From Nemania diffusa (Eukaryota > Ascomycota > Sordariomycetes > Xylariales > Xylariaceae), in NCBI GenBank assembly GCA_038501195.1, contig JBBPUQ010000010.1, forward strand, positions 637,501-701,500: a stretch of DNA of 64,000 nt, given 5' to 3'. The notes below the pieces were generated by a model, which searched no databases, was not told where the DNA came from, and saw nothing but the letters and a program-made list of their open reading frames with translations. Position numbers and translations under genes: made by a program. This document shows positions 40,028 to 51,541 of the stretch, piece by piece; position 1 is the first letter of the stretch, and every line of letters begins with the position of its first letter.

Positions 40028-42951
40028 GATTGTAGCTGGGTATTGCACTACTAAGAGAACTATGACGCGGGTTTGAGAAGAGAACACAGATAAGTGACCA
40101 CAGAGAGTCGAAGAGAGTTTGTGTTTTGCGTCAGTCCTCGGTCAGAGAGTGGTCGTCCACTTATAAGTCAAAGAACGCTAGTGGGTATCACCAATGACAG
40201 GAGGTTGATAAGAACAGACTTGGTGGCTGCAAACCTAATGCAATATATAGATAGTCGATCTAGATTGGGGTGCGTAATAGAGGGGACTATCAGAGTTCCA
40301 GAGATATCTCAGATGATCGTAGAGCAGAGCAGAGGAGAGTAGGTTGAAGATGGCTCTTCTCTTGGTGGCATTATCATGTTATATACCCGTAGGAAAGCAT
40401 CGTGTAGACGAGGCGAGACACAGCAAGGCCACATGCCTCGCTTACTTAATGAAGCTTCTTTGTTTTTGCTCCTAGGAAATGTTGCTATCACCGTGTTCGG
40501 CGAGGCCGTTGATATGACTGATTTCGAATTATAATGTCCACCGGACCGATAGATTTGAGCTGAGCTAGAGGAGGGAGGCATCGGTGCTGCTACCTGGCAT
40601 CGGCCTTTCAACCCGCCTAGTCCCGAGATTGTTTGTCGCGCGTATTACTCCCCAGAATAAAGGCCGGTTCCAGGAGGATGGGAGGTGGGAAGGCTAGAAA
40701 GGCCCCTAGGAATGCCTGTTCGTGGGGGGTTGAAGAATAGTGGGGCTATACAGGTAAAAAAGCTTGGCGTCATAGTTGACGAATTAGGTATAACTACATA
40801 CCTGCGGTTAAACTGTATCTAGGTAGGTGGGGAACTCGAAGTGGCAGCCAGCTACGCCGACTAACTACCTAACTCACTTAGACTACCTAATACCGTCTAG
40901 ACTAACGGGATATTCGAGAAGGAGAGGGATGGCCCTGACTCTTTACGCCCATAGTGTAGGTGTCTATAAACTGTAAGACTACCTAGGTTAACTTCTAATA
41001 AATTAATCGCTTTCACATTTTAGCATGGTAACGTGCCTACGCATAGGGTGCTGTAAATACCTACTTAAGCACAGAAGGACGCGCTGTACAGTAGTTTTCT
41101 GGAGCTAGGTCCCCCTGGTTAGCTTGTGAGTCCGTGGGTCCGGCATCAATTATACACCTTGTAAGAGGTAGGTAGCTTATGTAGAAGCTTATTTGCTAAA
41201 TACAGTATGCAAGCACGCGTCGACATACTTTTCTATTTCAAAATGGCGTGTGCGTAGGACGTTGATGGACTATCCCCAGAAATCGACTTTGAGGGATATA
41301 CTGCGGACGTCGTGAAACCTGCATACTATAATATTACCTACAGCACAGGTACCGGGATCTCAGAGGCTGACCGCGGCCAGAGCGACGGCAGCTTGTGGGG
41401 GTTGAAACATCTCAGCCCATCCCACCAGTTATAGGCCGATATCACACCACGGAGAAGCGATTTCCTATTTCTCCCCCAAACAATGGAAGTGCGTCATTTT
41501 AGTAACTACTTTTAATGTTATATATAATACATTGTGGTAGGCCCGCATAAGCGTCGTTCCACTGTCCCCAGTCTGCCGATCTGTGCCTAGAGATCTAGTG
41601 TAGCTTCCCTATGTAGTACTGACACCTCTAGCAGAAACCAGGATCAACAACAAAACACCACCAACGCAACGCTGCTCCGCGTGGGATAATGGTCGGTGTA
41701 ATTTCTGATGCTGGGTGCTGTCTTGTTGTCTAAGGCCACAGTGGCAATATCCTAATGCGTAACACAGCACCTAAGCGGCCTCCGTCATTCGGAGCAACTG
41801 AATTTCCTCGCGTGACAGACGGCCATCGTGACCACCAGGTTTCGCAATCTCTTCTCAGTCTCTTCCCAAACGCGAATTAGTAAGTAAGGTTGAAGTGCTC
41901 TTTCAGCCGCTTCCCTCGCTTTGAAATCACAGGTATGTGGCTGAGGGAATACTCGAAAGGTTTCAAGGTCTGCTAGTCCCGTGATGCCATCGCATTGCAT
42001 CACCTGCGCAGCAAAACGCAACATTCTTTTCGCTTCGCAACGGCCGAACCGAAATGCAAGGACGCCTTTTCGCTGTTGCATCCGCATGTAAAGCCTCAGC
42101 TGTGAAAACCCAAAACACAAAAAAAATTAGACAGCATCACAAGCCGACGGCACGTGCATCTCCGAAGTTCGCAAGACGCCCAATTCTGGAAGCTGATTTG
42201 CCCAGGCATCAGCTGGAATTCTCGATCCCCCAATTATCGTTGGACGACTACGGGGCTACTCCAGGGTCTGCAGTATGTATGGTTGCATGGCGGTGTTCGC
42301 CGACACTACGTAGGTGGTATACATAAGTGCTCAGTGGGTGGGCCTAGTCTACGCGTAGGGCAATGCGCGTTGTGCATTGGGGGCGCCTTAGCAGCAGCCC
42401 TATAGATCAATGCTAGGTAGGTACCGGCCGCGCCTAAAGGGTTACATACATAGGCCAAGAGCAGTAGAGTGCAGTGCGGGGGTCTTCAACGGATTCAATG
42501 CTACAGCACTGCAGAACTAAGAGTGCCGACACCGGCGTAAAAGTTCACCGGGCCGACTTCCTCTTGGTCTCTATCGACAACATATCCATTCTCAATTTCG
42601 TGGTCGTCATTATATTATTCAGGTTTAATGCTGATCTACCTCATTCACGTATGATGTATGTTGAAGCATTGCTAATATAGTACAGTTCATAGCAGAGCTA
42701 GTCACATCGCAATCCACGCACAAGGAAAGCAACTAATGCGTACCAAACTTCGATCATACTCTCAGAGGTCGGTAACACTCATAAGCTTACATTAACTAAA
42801 TATTTCCCAGACCTCAGATGCTCGCCATCACCAAGTAAAGACAACAGGCGATAGCTCTAACAATAAACCCCAAAGAATACCTCGTGCGCCATGCCATTGA
42901 TGCATCATTACGAAGAACCCATCCATGTTTCCCGCCCTCTGTGTCGAACGC
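40028..42951. other. 2.9-kb intergenic region between GDH and POL3
   Basis: Left part is the GDH promoter, right part the 3' flank of POL3. A 111-codon frame at 41785-42120 (minus) shows no family resemblance and could be a fragment of a lost gene. TAGGTAGG/CCTAGG tracts occur at about 40815-40990 and 42415-42425. I see nothing else. Confidence 0.4.
40379..40386 (-). promoter_or_regulatory. Possible TATA element of the NADP-GDH gene
   Basis: On the minus strand the bases read GTATATAA, about 350 bp upstream of the GDH start codon. A GATAAG motif lies near 40207 between it and the gene. Assignment is by position and consensus only. Confidence 0.3.
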
Positions 42952-45900
42952 TCACCATAAGACTGTCTGGTCAAAGTCGAATCTCTTGAGCTCCTTTCCT
43001 GCATCTTCGACGTCCTTTTTGGCTTTCATGCGCATATAAAAGATGGGACAGTCCTTACTGCTGCAGATGACCTCGCAGTGCATGCTACCTTGGCACCGCT
43101 GACATTGCGTCCAGAGCCGCCCGAAGCGCACCTCGAGATCCGACACCTTATCTAGCGTCTTCTTATAGAGTTCGCCGGCCCGCGGCGCGCAGTTGGAACA
43201 AATCGCACCCGCACTCTCCTCCTTGCCCACTAGAGGTTTCTTGCATCCCATACACGTCATAGTCTTCTTCGCGAACTTCATAAGACCGCCTACTGTTGGT
43301 GCGGCTACCGAGATAGCGCGAGTGTGAGCACCTGTGAGCAGTGTCTTGGCCTTCGTATCGCCGAGAATGGGCTCAAAAATGCGACCAAGAGGTTTGGCGA
43401 GTTGGTTGTCTAGATAATACCTCGTATCAATGGGGACGTTGTGCTCGAGGACGTAGATGGGATCTTCAGAATTCTCGAAGTTCTTGGATCCGTTGGCACC
43501 TTTTATCATGACATAAGCCACGCGGTCGCCTAACCCAGGTGCAGAACCTGGATCACGTTTCTTCATGCGCGCGGCTAGCTCGACGTGAGCCTGCTTAGCA
43601 TCGTAGGTTTCCTTGGTTAGAGCTTTCGTGATCACTAATTTCGACATATCAACCTTGTTCTGTAGCAGTTCCGAAATTGTGCTTTTGACGTATCTAGAAT
43701 AGATATCAGTGCCTGAGATCAGGGGTGAATTCAAGGATGTGGTATCAATCTTACTCTTGAGCGCCTGGGACGTCCCGCTCGATTAGAATCATACGAAGCA
43801 CTTTTTCAATAACGGTCTGCACGAGTAAGCAGTTATCGCGTCGGACCGTCTCAATACCCTTCGTATCCATTTTGTCGTGCTTTTCGGGCTTTGTCCAGTA
43901 CAGGCCAGCGTATCGTTTCTTGTTAATCAGAAGGTATGGGAAATAGACTTTCTCGAATTCAAGCTTGATCGGCCTAGTGAATTTAGACGATACGAAATTC
44001 GCCGCGTCTTCTCCGAGTTTCATGGCCTCAGCCAGATCCTGCGTCCCAAACTTGACCATGACGGAATCTGTGTCACCGTAGATGACCTGAGCGTCGTGAG
44101 AATAACCATTAGCGATATTGTAACGCTTCTCGACTTCATCTTTAGTCTTCTCGATCATCTGACGGCCATAACTTGTCGTGCTACTTGCAATCTCAAGGCA
44201 GGGGAGCTTGCCAGTCGTTGCTCCAGTTAATCCGTACACACTGTTGGCGCTGATTTTCAACGCAAGTTGCCGACCGTTCAGCACGGCCTTTTTGAATGGG
44301 TCTGTTTCCACAGCAAGCTCCCTTTTGGCCTGCTTTCTGGCTGTCAACAGCTCTTCTAAAATTTGAGCGAGTAGGCCTTTTCGTTGTTTGACTGTGACAA
44401 ACATGTCGCCATTTGGTGTTACAACGTAGTCCTCGTCCTTCTTCAAGCCAAGCTTTTCGACGGCTGGTTGTTTAATGAGAGTTGTATAGCAAAGATTGTG
44501 AGCTTGCATAATACTAGGATATAGTGAAGCAAAATCAAGGGTAGCAATAGGAACGTCATAGTATCCACGAATAGGCTCAATAACTGTAGCTCCTTCGTAT
44601 TGGTCATCTGTTCCTTCTGACTTCCTATTGGGAATGACGAGCTTTTGCTCCAAAGCTTTGCGGAAAAGTTGACTCATAAATTTGATCTGTTGACCGCGGG
44701 CTAGGAGATAATTAAAGGGAACACCTGTGACTCTGGCCATTTCTGTGTAGTTAGCTAAACACGAAAGCTTGTCCATAAGCCTTTGCGGTAGATAGGCATC
44801 TTTCAAGCAGTAAAGCGCTAAACGACGTCTTGATTCCGGCGTTCCGTTGAATAATTCTGTGATCATCGTATAGTGGACATCCTCCTTCTGCTCTCCTAAG
44901 AAATGAGCGGAGACCGAATTCAACGTGTAACTACGCAGCTGGTGATCACGCTGAATCAGTTGCAGTAGATCTAACTGTAGCCGACCATTGGTATTTGTAG
45001 TTTTGGTGTCTCGATTGCCCATCTGCTTACTGGAGAGATTCGTGTCTTTATGCTTCGATTTAACAGTATGGAGTCGAGACCAGTATTCGAATCCCTTGAC
45101 CTTCAGATGCTTCGCGCGATCAAGGAGGTAAGGGAAGTCAAAGTTAGCAATATTGTAGCCAGTAATCAAATCGGGATCAACCTTGTCGAGGAAATTCTTC
45201 CAGCCGCGAAGCATGTTCCCTTCGTCATCATAGTCTAGGATTTGTGTAGCCACGATCGGGCTCGTAGTGTCGAGACAGAAAACATTCCGGATGAAGGGCT
45301 TGCTCTCTCCATATCGGGTCACGACATTTGCGATCTGAATGACCGGGTCGGTGTGTGCCTCAGGGAAGATGCCTTTACGACCAGCGCATTCGATATCAAA
45401 TGATAGGATACGCAATGGTGCCATCTTAGACCACTCGCCTTTGGGCTCGTGTGAAATTAAATCCATGTAGCTAACCTCCGCTTCAATCTGGCAGCTCGAG
45501 TGTCGGTGATCTTCGGTGACGAGTTGGTATTTATCCGCAGTTGCTTCCACCCATGACATACCCGGGATCTAATCTATATTAGAAAATAACTTCGAGTGTT
45601 TGGAATGAGCCTGTACCTTGCAGTCGACCATGAATCTTAAGACGTATTGGAGATTGTCGTATGTCATGACGCCGTCCTCAACCGATCCCCATAAACCCTT
45701 CCAATTTGCATTTCCGGACTCGATTAGGCTTCGTACTCTTGGGATGGATTTGTGATCGACAACTGTGACTTTGATGTATGGGCTCTGTGTGTTTCCCTGG
45801 AAGCCATAAATGTTTTCTCTTAAGACAACGTCGCAGGAGTGTATGGCAGGTGGGTGTTGTCCTAATTGTGTGTCAAGGTACATTTTGAAAGCCTCGCAAT

Positions 45901-46384
45901 CTTTTGGCAAAAAGGATATAGGGGCAGCGACATAGAGGTAGTGCTTGAAATCCGTGACGTGCAGCAACACCGAGTGGCCATTCTCTGTGACGCCGAACAG
46001 CTTGACCGTGGGCCGGCCGCCATTGAGAAAGCCTTCTTCGGCTTCGATCTGCTGGAAAATGAGGCTATCGCGGGTAGGGTCGAAACCGACGACGGGCGGG
46101 CGTTCCCAGGCCTGGTCCTTTTCTGCATTGGCCTGCTTGAGCTCGGAAATATCTTGACTGAGCTTCTCAAGAACTTCCGACTCGAAAGTGCTTTTCGGTT
46201 GGCTGGATCCTAGCTTCAGGCCGGGGCCTTGTTGTGAGCTATTGAGACGCGATGCAGGCGAGGAGGTCAACGGTTCTAATCGGCGCCGTTTTTTACCCGC
46301 CGGTGTAGAGGGGACGTTGAGGCGATTGGGAGCATCCCCAAGGGCACGCTTCTGAGGTAGGAAGGCCGTCGCCATAATTGCCAC
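42952..46384 (-). CDS. POL3: DNA polymerase delta catalytic subunit
   Basis: Replicative lagging-strand B-family polymerase with 3'-5' proofreading. Exons 46384-45617, 45568-43755 and 43693-42952 give 1107 residues, the family length. The N-terminal basic segment ([11 protein letters not shown]) looks like a nuclear localisation signal. Exonuclease motif I is [10 protein letters not shown] (~residue 314). Polymerase motifs are [17 protein letters not shown] (~597), [13 protein letters not shown] and [11 protein letters not shown] (~753). The C-terminal domain carries CysA (CMGCKKPL ... CSNC, ~1009) and CysB ([19 protein letters not shown], ~1057), the latter known to hold a 4Fe-4S cluster that binds Pol31. 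All key acidic residues are present. The start may be the ATG at 46384 or the one three codons in. Upstream lie several ACGCG-type elements. Confidence 0.97.
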
Positions 46385-47216
46385 CTCTATGTGGTGTTTG
46401 TCCGATATTAGTAATTCGAGTATCTGCTGGGAGGCTGTATCTTTTCCTCTCTCTATCTCTCTCTCGCTCTCTGTCCCTCTTATATGCTGTGGTGTGTATA
46501 CTTCAGTACTCTTTGAATGAATGAAGAAATGGGTGAGATGGTTCCCTCCCTTGACTTTCCCACATTCGGCATTCGGTAGATAAAGTGGTTTTCAAAGAGT
46601 CGCGTCGACACGCGCTGAGCTCAAGCAGGGTTTACGTTTTTGGTGGGACCAATTAAGAAAGGCGCGTCACGACCCACTTGCGTACCTAGCCCCTTGGCAA
46701 AACTGCCCCGCCTGAGACTAGATTATCTACGCGTACAAAGCTCTCATTTGATTTGATCAGTACAATAACATCATCAGAAGAAAAGTACCTACCCTCGACC
46801 ATGCGAGAAAACACTAACTCTAGGCCAAATAGTCAATCTTATCTCTTTTTTTTCTTCCTTTTTTTTTTTTTACATAGTACCTTTCACACCCAGAAATATT
46901 AATAGTGCAATGGGTCGGGACAGAAAAGCGTGAATATAACAATAGTAACTTTAGATCAGTTCTATAAGTTAGACGGTAGAAATAAGATTTATTTTATAGT
47001 ATAAGAATAGTGTACAATTGCATTCCTCAATTACCCCTGCTAGAACGGGGTAAGGGATATAAAGACAAAGCTGGTTGGTGTTAGGCTAATCGATATTTGC
47101 TGACCATATTAATAGAGTTGACCTCTCATCTTTTTGCGTGCCTAGACAAGCAGACTACCCCAGTCACGCTAATCGGAGAAGAACATATACATGTAGAACG
47201 CTTAAATAAACACCTA
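46385..47216. other. POL3 upstream region to MITE
   Basis: Contains a CT-rich (plus strand) stretch at 46441-46482 in the POL3 leader, the ACGCG cluster, and a long T-run at 46848-46872. The remaining sequence up to the MITE is AT-rich and has no supported gene. Confidence 0.5.
46601..46734. promoter_or_regulatory. Cluster of MCB-like (ACGCG) elements upstream of POL3
   Basis: A perfect ACGCGT palindrome lies at 46729-46734, GGCGCGTCA at 46661-46669 and overlapping CGCGTC / ACACGCGC at 46601-46615, all 215-350 bp upstream of the POL3 start. ACGCGT is the known site of the MBF cell-cycle factor that drives DNA replication genes in yeasts. The function here is inferred from position and consensus. 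Confidence 0.4.
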
Positions 47217-47300
47217 CTAGAGGATCCACCCGTGGAGGACCCTCTTCACTGCGTTCAGAGGGCCCCAGAAATCGTAAACACCCCAATAATCATAGACACC
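47217..47300 (+). repeat. Left terminal inverted repeat of the MITE
   Basis: 84 bp; it is the inverted copy of 47952-48035 with one substitution. It starts CTAGAGGATCCACCCG and ends CATAGACACC. Confidence 0.92.
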
Positions 47301-47558
47301 GCTTTTACCTCTTTTTTACACCTAAACTGCTACTTTTGGACCTGCGAACAAACCGCCTTCTTTTTAGTCCTTTGGTTTGAAACTAAAACTGTAGCTTGGC
47401 TGTATGGTCTACTTCGCAGCTGTCAGGTTGTTTTTTATTTACCGGCCCACGTTGTTGTGTAAACGCTGTGTGTATGTGGGTCATATGTGTGTAAATGTAT
47501 GTTGATTACGTAAAGTAACTAGGTGTAAGAGGTGGCATTTTGTATAGAACAAGTGAAA

Positions 47559-47602
47559 GCTTCAAAAGCTTCAAGAGCTTCAAGGGCTTCAAGGGCTTCA
47601 AT
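47559..47602. repeat. 9-bp tandem repeats in the MITE interior
   Basis: Five near-identical units of GCTTCAAGG (variants end AAA or AGA) follow each other without gaps. They lie inside the transposon, roughly mid-element. Confidence 0.9.
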
Positions 47603-47738
47603 ATGTACAGGACTTAATAGACCAATACTGTAGCAATAATATCTATGCATATGAACGTACTAGAAGCCATGGTACGGGCGTACGAGAGGTTGCGACCGCG
47701 CAGATAGCTTCATTTTCACCTATTTCTTAGGCAATAGG

Positions 47739-47778
47739 TGTACAGACCTGTACAGACCTGTACAAGCCTGTACAGCGC
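47739..47778. repeat. 10-bp tandem repeats in the MITE interior
   Basis: Four units of TGTACAGACC, the last two diverged (TGTACAAGCC, TGTACAGCGC). TGTACA is itself a palindrome, so the array offers repeated symmetrical protein-binding sites. Confidence 0.85.
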
Positions 47779-47951
47779 AGTAGAGCTATAATTGAGTCTG
47801 TAAATAAGGCTTTATTTTAGTTATTCTTTTATATAGACTAAGTATTCAAGCAGTCAGAATTAAAGTAGTTGAGTATTACTGTTGCAAAAAAACGCGTTTT
47901 GACACCAAAAAGTCAGATTTACTAGTAAATTTGGTAGCCGGCTGACGGAGT

Positions 47952-48035
47952 GGTGTCTATGATTATTGGGGTGTCTACGATTTCTGGGGCCCTCTGAACG
48001 CAGTGAAGAGGGTCCTCCACGGGTGGATCCTCTAG
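47952..48035 (-). repeat. Right terminal inverted repeat of the MITE
   Basis: 84 bp; it is the inverted copy of 47217-47300 with one substitution. The outer end reads GGATCCTCTAG followed by the TA duplication. Confidence 0.92.
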
Positions 48036-49140
48036 TAATTAGTTAAATCTAGTATGTGAATTAGGTAGTCTTTTCTCGATACGGGGCGCAAATATTAGCA
48101 ATATATATTAGGTACTTATTTAGCGACACCATGCTACGATACTACTAGAAGAATGTTATTAAGTTGGGGATTTGATCATCTGTAGTATTTACATATCGAA
48201 CAGCAACACCCTTTCCCCTCATTCTCTGTCGGTTTCCTTATGAAACTGAGCGCAACAACCAAGCCTTCGTATATCTATGCGTATATGCGATATCGCTAGC
48301 ACTAGCCGATAGTACAAAGCTGTCCAGGATCAGCCCCGTGTCTACGTCTCGTCTATCATTTACAGCTAAACTGTTACACTTACGTCATACTGCAATAGCG
48401 AGAGAAGATTTGTACCCCTAAAGCGAGCTTGCGGAAGCTCTCTTTGATTGATTAGTGGGGAATATGCTAATGCTCTTCAAGAGTTTTGACCCTTTGAGAT
48501 AGTGTCGGTGTAGGCGATAGCCAAGACCAAAGGCAAACTGAGGGGTACAGATCAAGGGAGGAAGCACTTCAGGTGGAAGCGATCATATTAGAATCATATC
48601 GACACTATCGAAGCACGAGAGTATTTATTTCTACTCGTCACTTGCGAGCAGTAGTCGCCTTTGGGTATGTTTATACGGGCTGCCCTTCATAGACGTAATG
48701 AGATTTGTGAACGACGACTTGTTTGGTGCGGGTTTCTTTTCTCTACTCAATACACCTCTTAGATGCTAGAGTAGTGCGGAGAGGGTGACTAAATCTACTA
48801 TAGTTTCGCTCAACCCTACGCGGCTTGTATACCGAAAGTATGCTAGGTAGGGTGCTGAATACTCTCCTACAGCATTATACCGCGTAGATAAGTCAGCTAA
48901 CCTAGCTCGGCAGCGGGTGTTATTGTAGTAATCCATATCAAAAGCCGATTTATCTAATTTCATCTCAATAATCTCTGATGAGATGGCTGTCATAATGGTA
49001 TTACAGTAGGGTCATTTCATCTCCATGCACTCTTAATGTGACCACCAATTAGTGTCATAAATGTTTATTTAGCGAATCATGATGTACAGGTTTTCTATTG
49101 CCCTCTTTGAGCCCAACGCCGTGATGAATAGATATCTTCT
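48036..49140. other. Intergenic between MITE and STE24
   Basis: 1.1 kb with AT-rich sequence and the 3' end of STE24. A 75-codon minus-strand frame at 48766-48993 has no recognisable features. No gene is supported. Confidence 0.4.
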
Positions 49141-50652
49141 CTATAGTTCACGCCCACTCGCCTTCTCAACTCCTGACGTTTCTGTCTTCTCACCTGTCAC
49201 CTTCTCACTAGCGGTCCATTCCAAAGCCTTTAGTCGCTCTGAAAGAATTGGGTGAGAGAAATGATAACTGGCATACATCCAGTCCGCTTCCATGGTACTC
49301 AAATTTTGTACCTGAAGCTTGATAAGAGAGGAAGCAAGATCGGCCTTGTAACCTAGGTTGCGCGCAAAGGCATCGGCTTGGAATTCAAACCGTCGGCTCA
49401 TGATATTCATGAGTAGTTTGATGACAGTATCCATAGGAGCTAGTGCATCGGAGAAGAGGATAAAACCAATGATGATAGGATGCTCCTTGATGAAACCGAA
49501 GTCGGCATACAATGAATTGTTGTTGATAAAGACAGAGAACAAGGTGAAAATGTAGAAGACATGTAACTAGTTATTATCAGCAACCGAGATACATGCTTAT
49601 TAGAAATATAACTTACCTGTGAAATGCCGAAAAGTCGAGTGGTATGTCCGAGACTCCAGTGACCAAGCTCGTGGGCTAAAACAGCGACGACCTCTTCCTC
49701 TTTGCTCTTCTCAATCAGGGTATCATAGATAACAATGTGCTTTTTCCAAGGGAGACCGAAAAAGTATGCGTTACTGTGTGCGCTGCGCTTGCTTCCATCG
49801 ATAACAAAAAGCTCGTGGAGTGGAAAGCTAAGCTTCTTTGCCAGGGTCTCCGTTTGTGTCTTTAGTTTACCTTCTTGCAGGGGAGACAATTTGTTGAATA
49901 GAGGCAGAATAACGATAGGGTAGACGGTGATCATGAACATCTGAATGGTGGCAGTGAAAAGCCATAAGTACGTGACAAATTGATTACCTGTCTTCTTCAC
50001 GATGCTGAGGAAACCGGCAAGAATTGGAGGCGCAAAGACGAAGGCGAGCAGATTAGACTTGATCATATCGGTGATAAACAGCTTGGGTGTCTGCTTATTG
50101 AAACCGAACTTTTCTTCCAGGACGAATGTGTGGTAGACATTGGCGGGGAGAGACAGGGCTTGTTGGATCAGAATGAACGAGAGGACGAAGACGATAGAGT
50201 GTGAGATCTCGCCAGTAAAGCGAGCCGGCGCAAAGCGGAGCAGGAGGTCGCCAGTCCACGACCATAGCTTGGGCAAGACATCGTAGTGTATGAAGGCGAC
50301 GTTCTGAATTTGTCCCCAGAGACCCTTGACAAAACCGAACTTTGCTTTGGCGCGACCGTATTCCTGACTCTTGTTGTAGACTTCTGCAGACACTTCTTGC
50401 TCGAGGACTTTCGGGGGCTTCGTGTTCTTGAGGACTTGGTATTGGCGGAGGGAAAGGAATTCTTCAAAGCAGTACTGAGCGACCGAAAACCCAATGATGA
50501 GCTTCTTCCACGGGAAGAGCGGGCGGTCGAGAGCGCGAGCTAGTCGCTGCAAGGATGTGTTAGTTACCTACTATCTGTACGGAATAGCTAAAGCATAGCT
50601 CAGGAGGAGCACAGCTAAGGAAAATCACAATACTTGCCTGGAGGAAATCCAT
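49141..50652 (-). CDS. STE24: CaaX prenyl protease 1 (Ste24 zinc metalloprotease)
   Basis: Membrane zinc protease of the ER and inner nuclear membrane that removes the last three residues of prenylated CaaX proteins and trims a-factor-type pheromones. Exons 50652-50638, 50546-49617 and 49566-49141 give 456 residues; yeast Ste24 has about the same length. The first exon codes only MDFLQ and its intron (50547-50637) starts GCAAGT, a GC-AG intron with perfect GC-donor consensus. The zinc motif HELGH (VLAHELGHWSLGH, ~residue 295) is intact, and the third ligand lies in the RRFEFQADAFARNLG segment. Several long hydrophobic segments are present (SIVFVLSFILIQQALSL, YLWLFTATIQMFMITVYP). The C-terminal KALEWTASEKVTGEKTE tail is polar. 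Its substrates depend on RAM2-type farnesylation, and RAM2 lies 10 kb away. Confidence 0.96.
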
Positions 50653-51468
50653 CTTGTCGAGCGTTATCCTCTCGATGATGGTGAGGAGGGTAAGTGGGTG
50701 CAGTACTATCTCAGACCAGCTGCCACGATTTATGACGAGCTGATGTGAGTTTTCGTGCCGCTCAACTCAAATTCGAAACCGTGTCTGGTATTCTGTACTG
50801 TACCCAAGTACCTTGTCTAGTCAGGCTGTGGCTGGAATCACTATAAAAAGCAGGTGGGGTTGTGGCTGATCCCGGGGTACAGGTACCTACTGTAGAAGGC
50901 ACCTGTATTTCGTTGCAATCATTGCAATGTCTATTTAAATAGCCCGGACACAGACTTTATAGATAAATCTAAGGGCATTTACGACTATTACGCGGCGGGA
51001 AGCTAAGTAGTATCTGAGTCAAACCTAACTCATCCGGCAATCTTTTATGTCATGGTTTTTAACGTAAGAAAACGCAACCGTAGTAAACTGAAAAGTTATT
51101 ATGTTTTGCCTTTTTTTATTCTTATCTGGATGCGTTCTGCATTTATCTAAGCCATTACAAGTTTGGGCTAGAACCCGTCCTGTTACTGGCCCGCTAATAA
51201 CGTAGGCTCACTAGTAACAATGGTTGCTAGGTGGTTCTAAAGTTAAGGATGGCATGTGCTGGACTAGCTCTATCGAAAGAAAGACACCAGTTCCACTAAC
51301 TACAGGATGAGGCTGGGGCACATGTAGGCTTTTTAGTTCTAGATACTCCAGATTATCTAGATTGAAGGCAGGGGCAACTCTCTTGTGTAAGTCTGGAGCA
51401 TCAATTAGCTTGAGCATTTGATGTAGTAGTTTAGAAATCGTAGATGGCATGGCAGGTGCCCCTTAGCC

Positions 51469-51505
<37 letters not shown>

Positions 51506-51541
51506 TATAGGGTGATTTTCACCTCTCGTGTGTTGTCATGA
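50653..51541. other. Intergenic between STE24 start and Ish1-like gene stop
   Basis: STE24 promoter on the left, then AT-rich sequence and a GA microsatellite. A 79-codon minus frame at 51211-51450 contains a leucine-rich stretch (LDNLEYLELKSLHVP) but lacks further support. Confidence 0.4.
51473..51502. repeat. (GA)15 dinucleotide microsatellite
   Basis: A perfect run of 15 GA units, 40 bp past the stop codon of the Ish1-motif gene (in its 3' flank). Confidence 0.95.

Larger units (their letters stand above)
47217..48035. mobile_element. Non-autonomous DNA transposon (MITE-like), 84-bp TIRs, TA target-site duplication
   Basis: The first 84 bases (47217-47300) and the last 84 (47952-48035) are inverted copies differing at one base (CGTAAACACC against CGTAGACACC). 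Both ends start CTAGAGGATCC and are flanked by TA (47215-47216 and 48036-48037), the target-site duplication of the Tc1/mariner superfamily. Beyond the TIRs similarity stops abruptly on both sides. The 651-bp interior has no transposase; the longest frame crossing it has no motif. It holds two sets of short tandem repeats. The near-identity of the TIRs means either recent insertion or gene conversion. It sits about 0.8 kb upstream of POL3 and 1.1 kb beyond the stop of STE24. Confidence 0.88.

Noticed and set aside
41785..42120. 111-codon minus-strand frame in the GDH-POL3 gap
   Set aside because: No domain resemblance, no joinable neighbouring exon; could be a relic, but support is too weak to list as a gene.
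47210..47230. CTAGAGGATCC at the MITE ends resembles a cloning-vector polylinker (XbaI-BamHI)
   Set aside because: Similarity ends after about 11 bases, the same sequence occurs at both ends as part of an 84-bp inverted repeat, and fungal sequence continues on both sides, so vector contamination is unlikely.
51211..51450. 79-codon minus frame with an LRR-like stretch
   Set aside because: Only one leucine-rich segment, no start context or partner exons; chance or old fragment.
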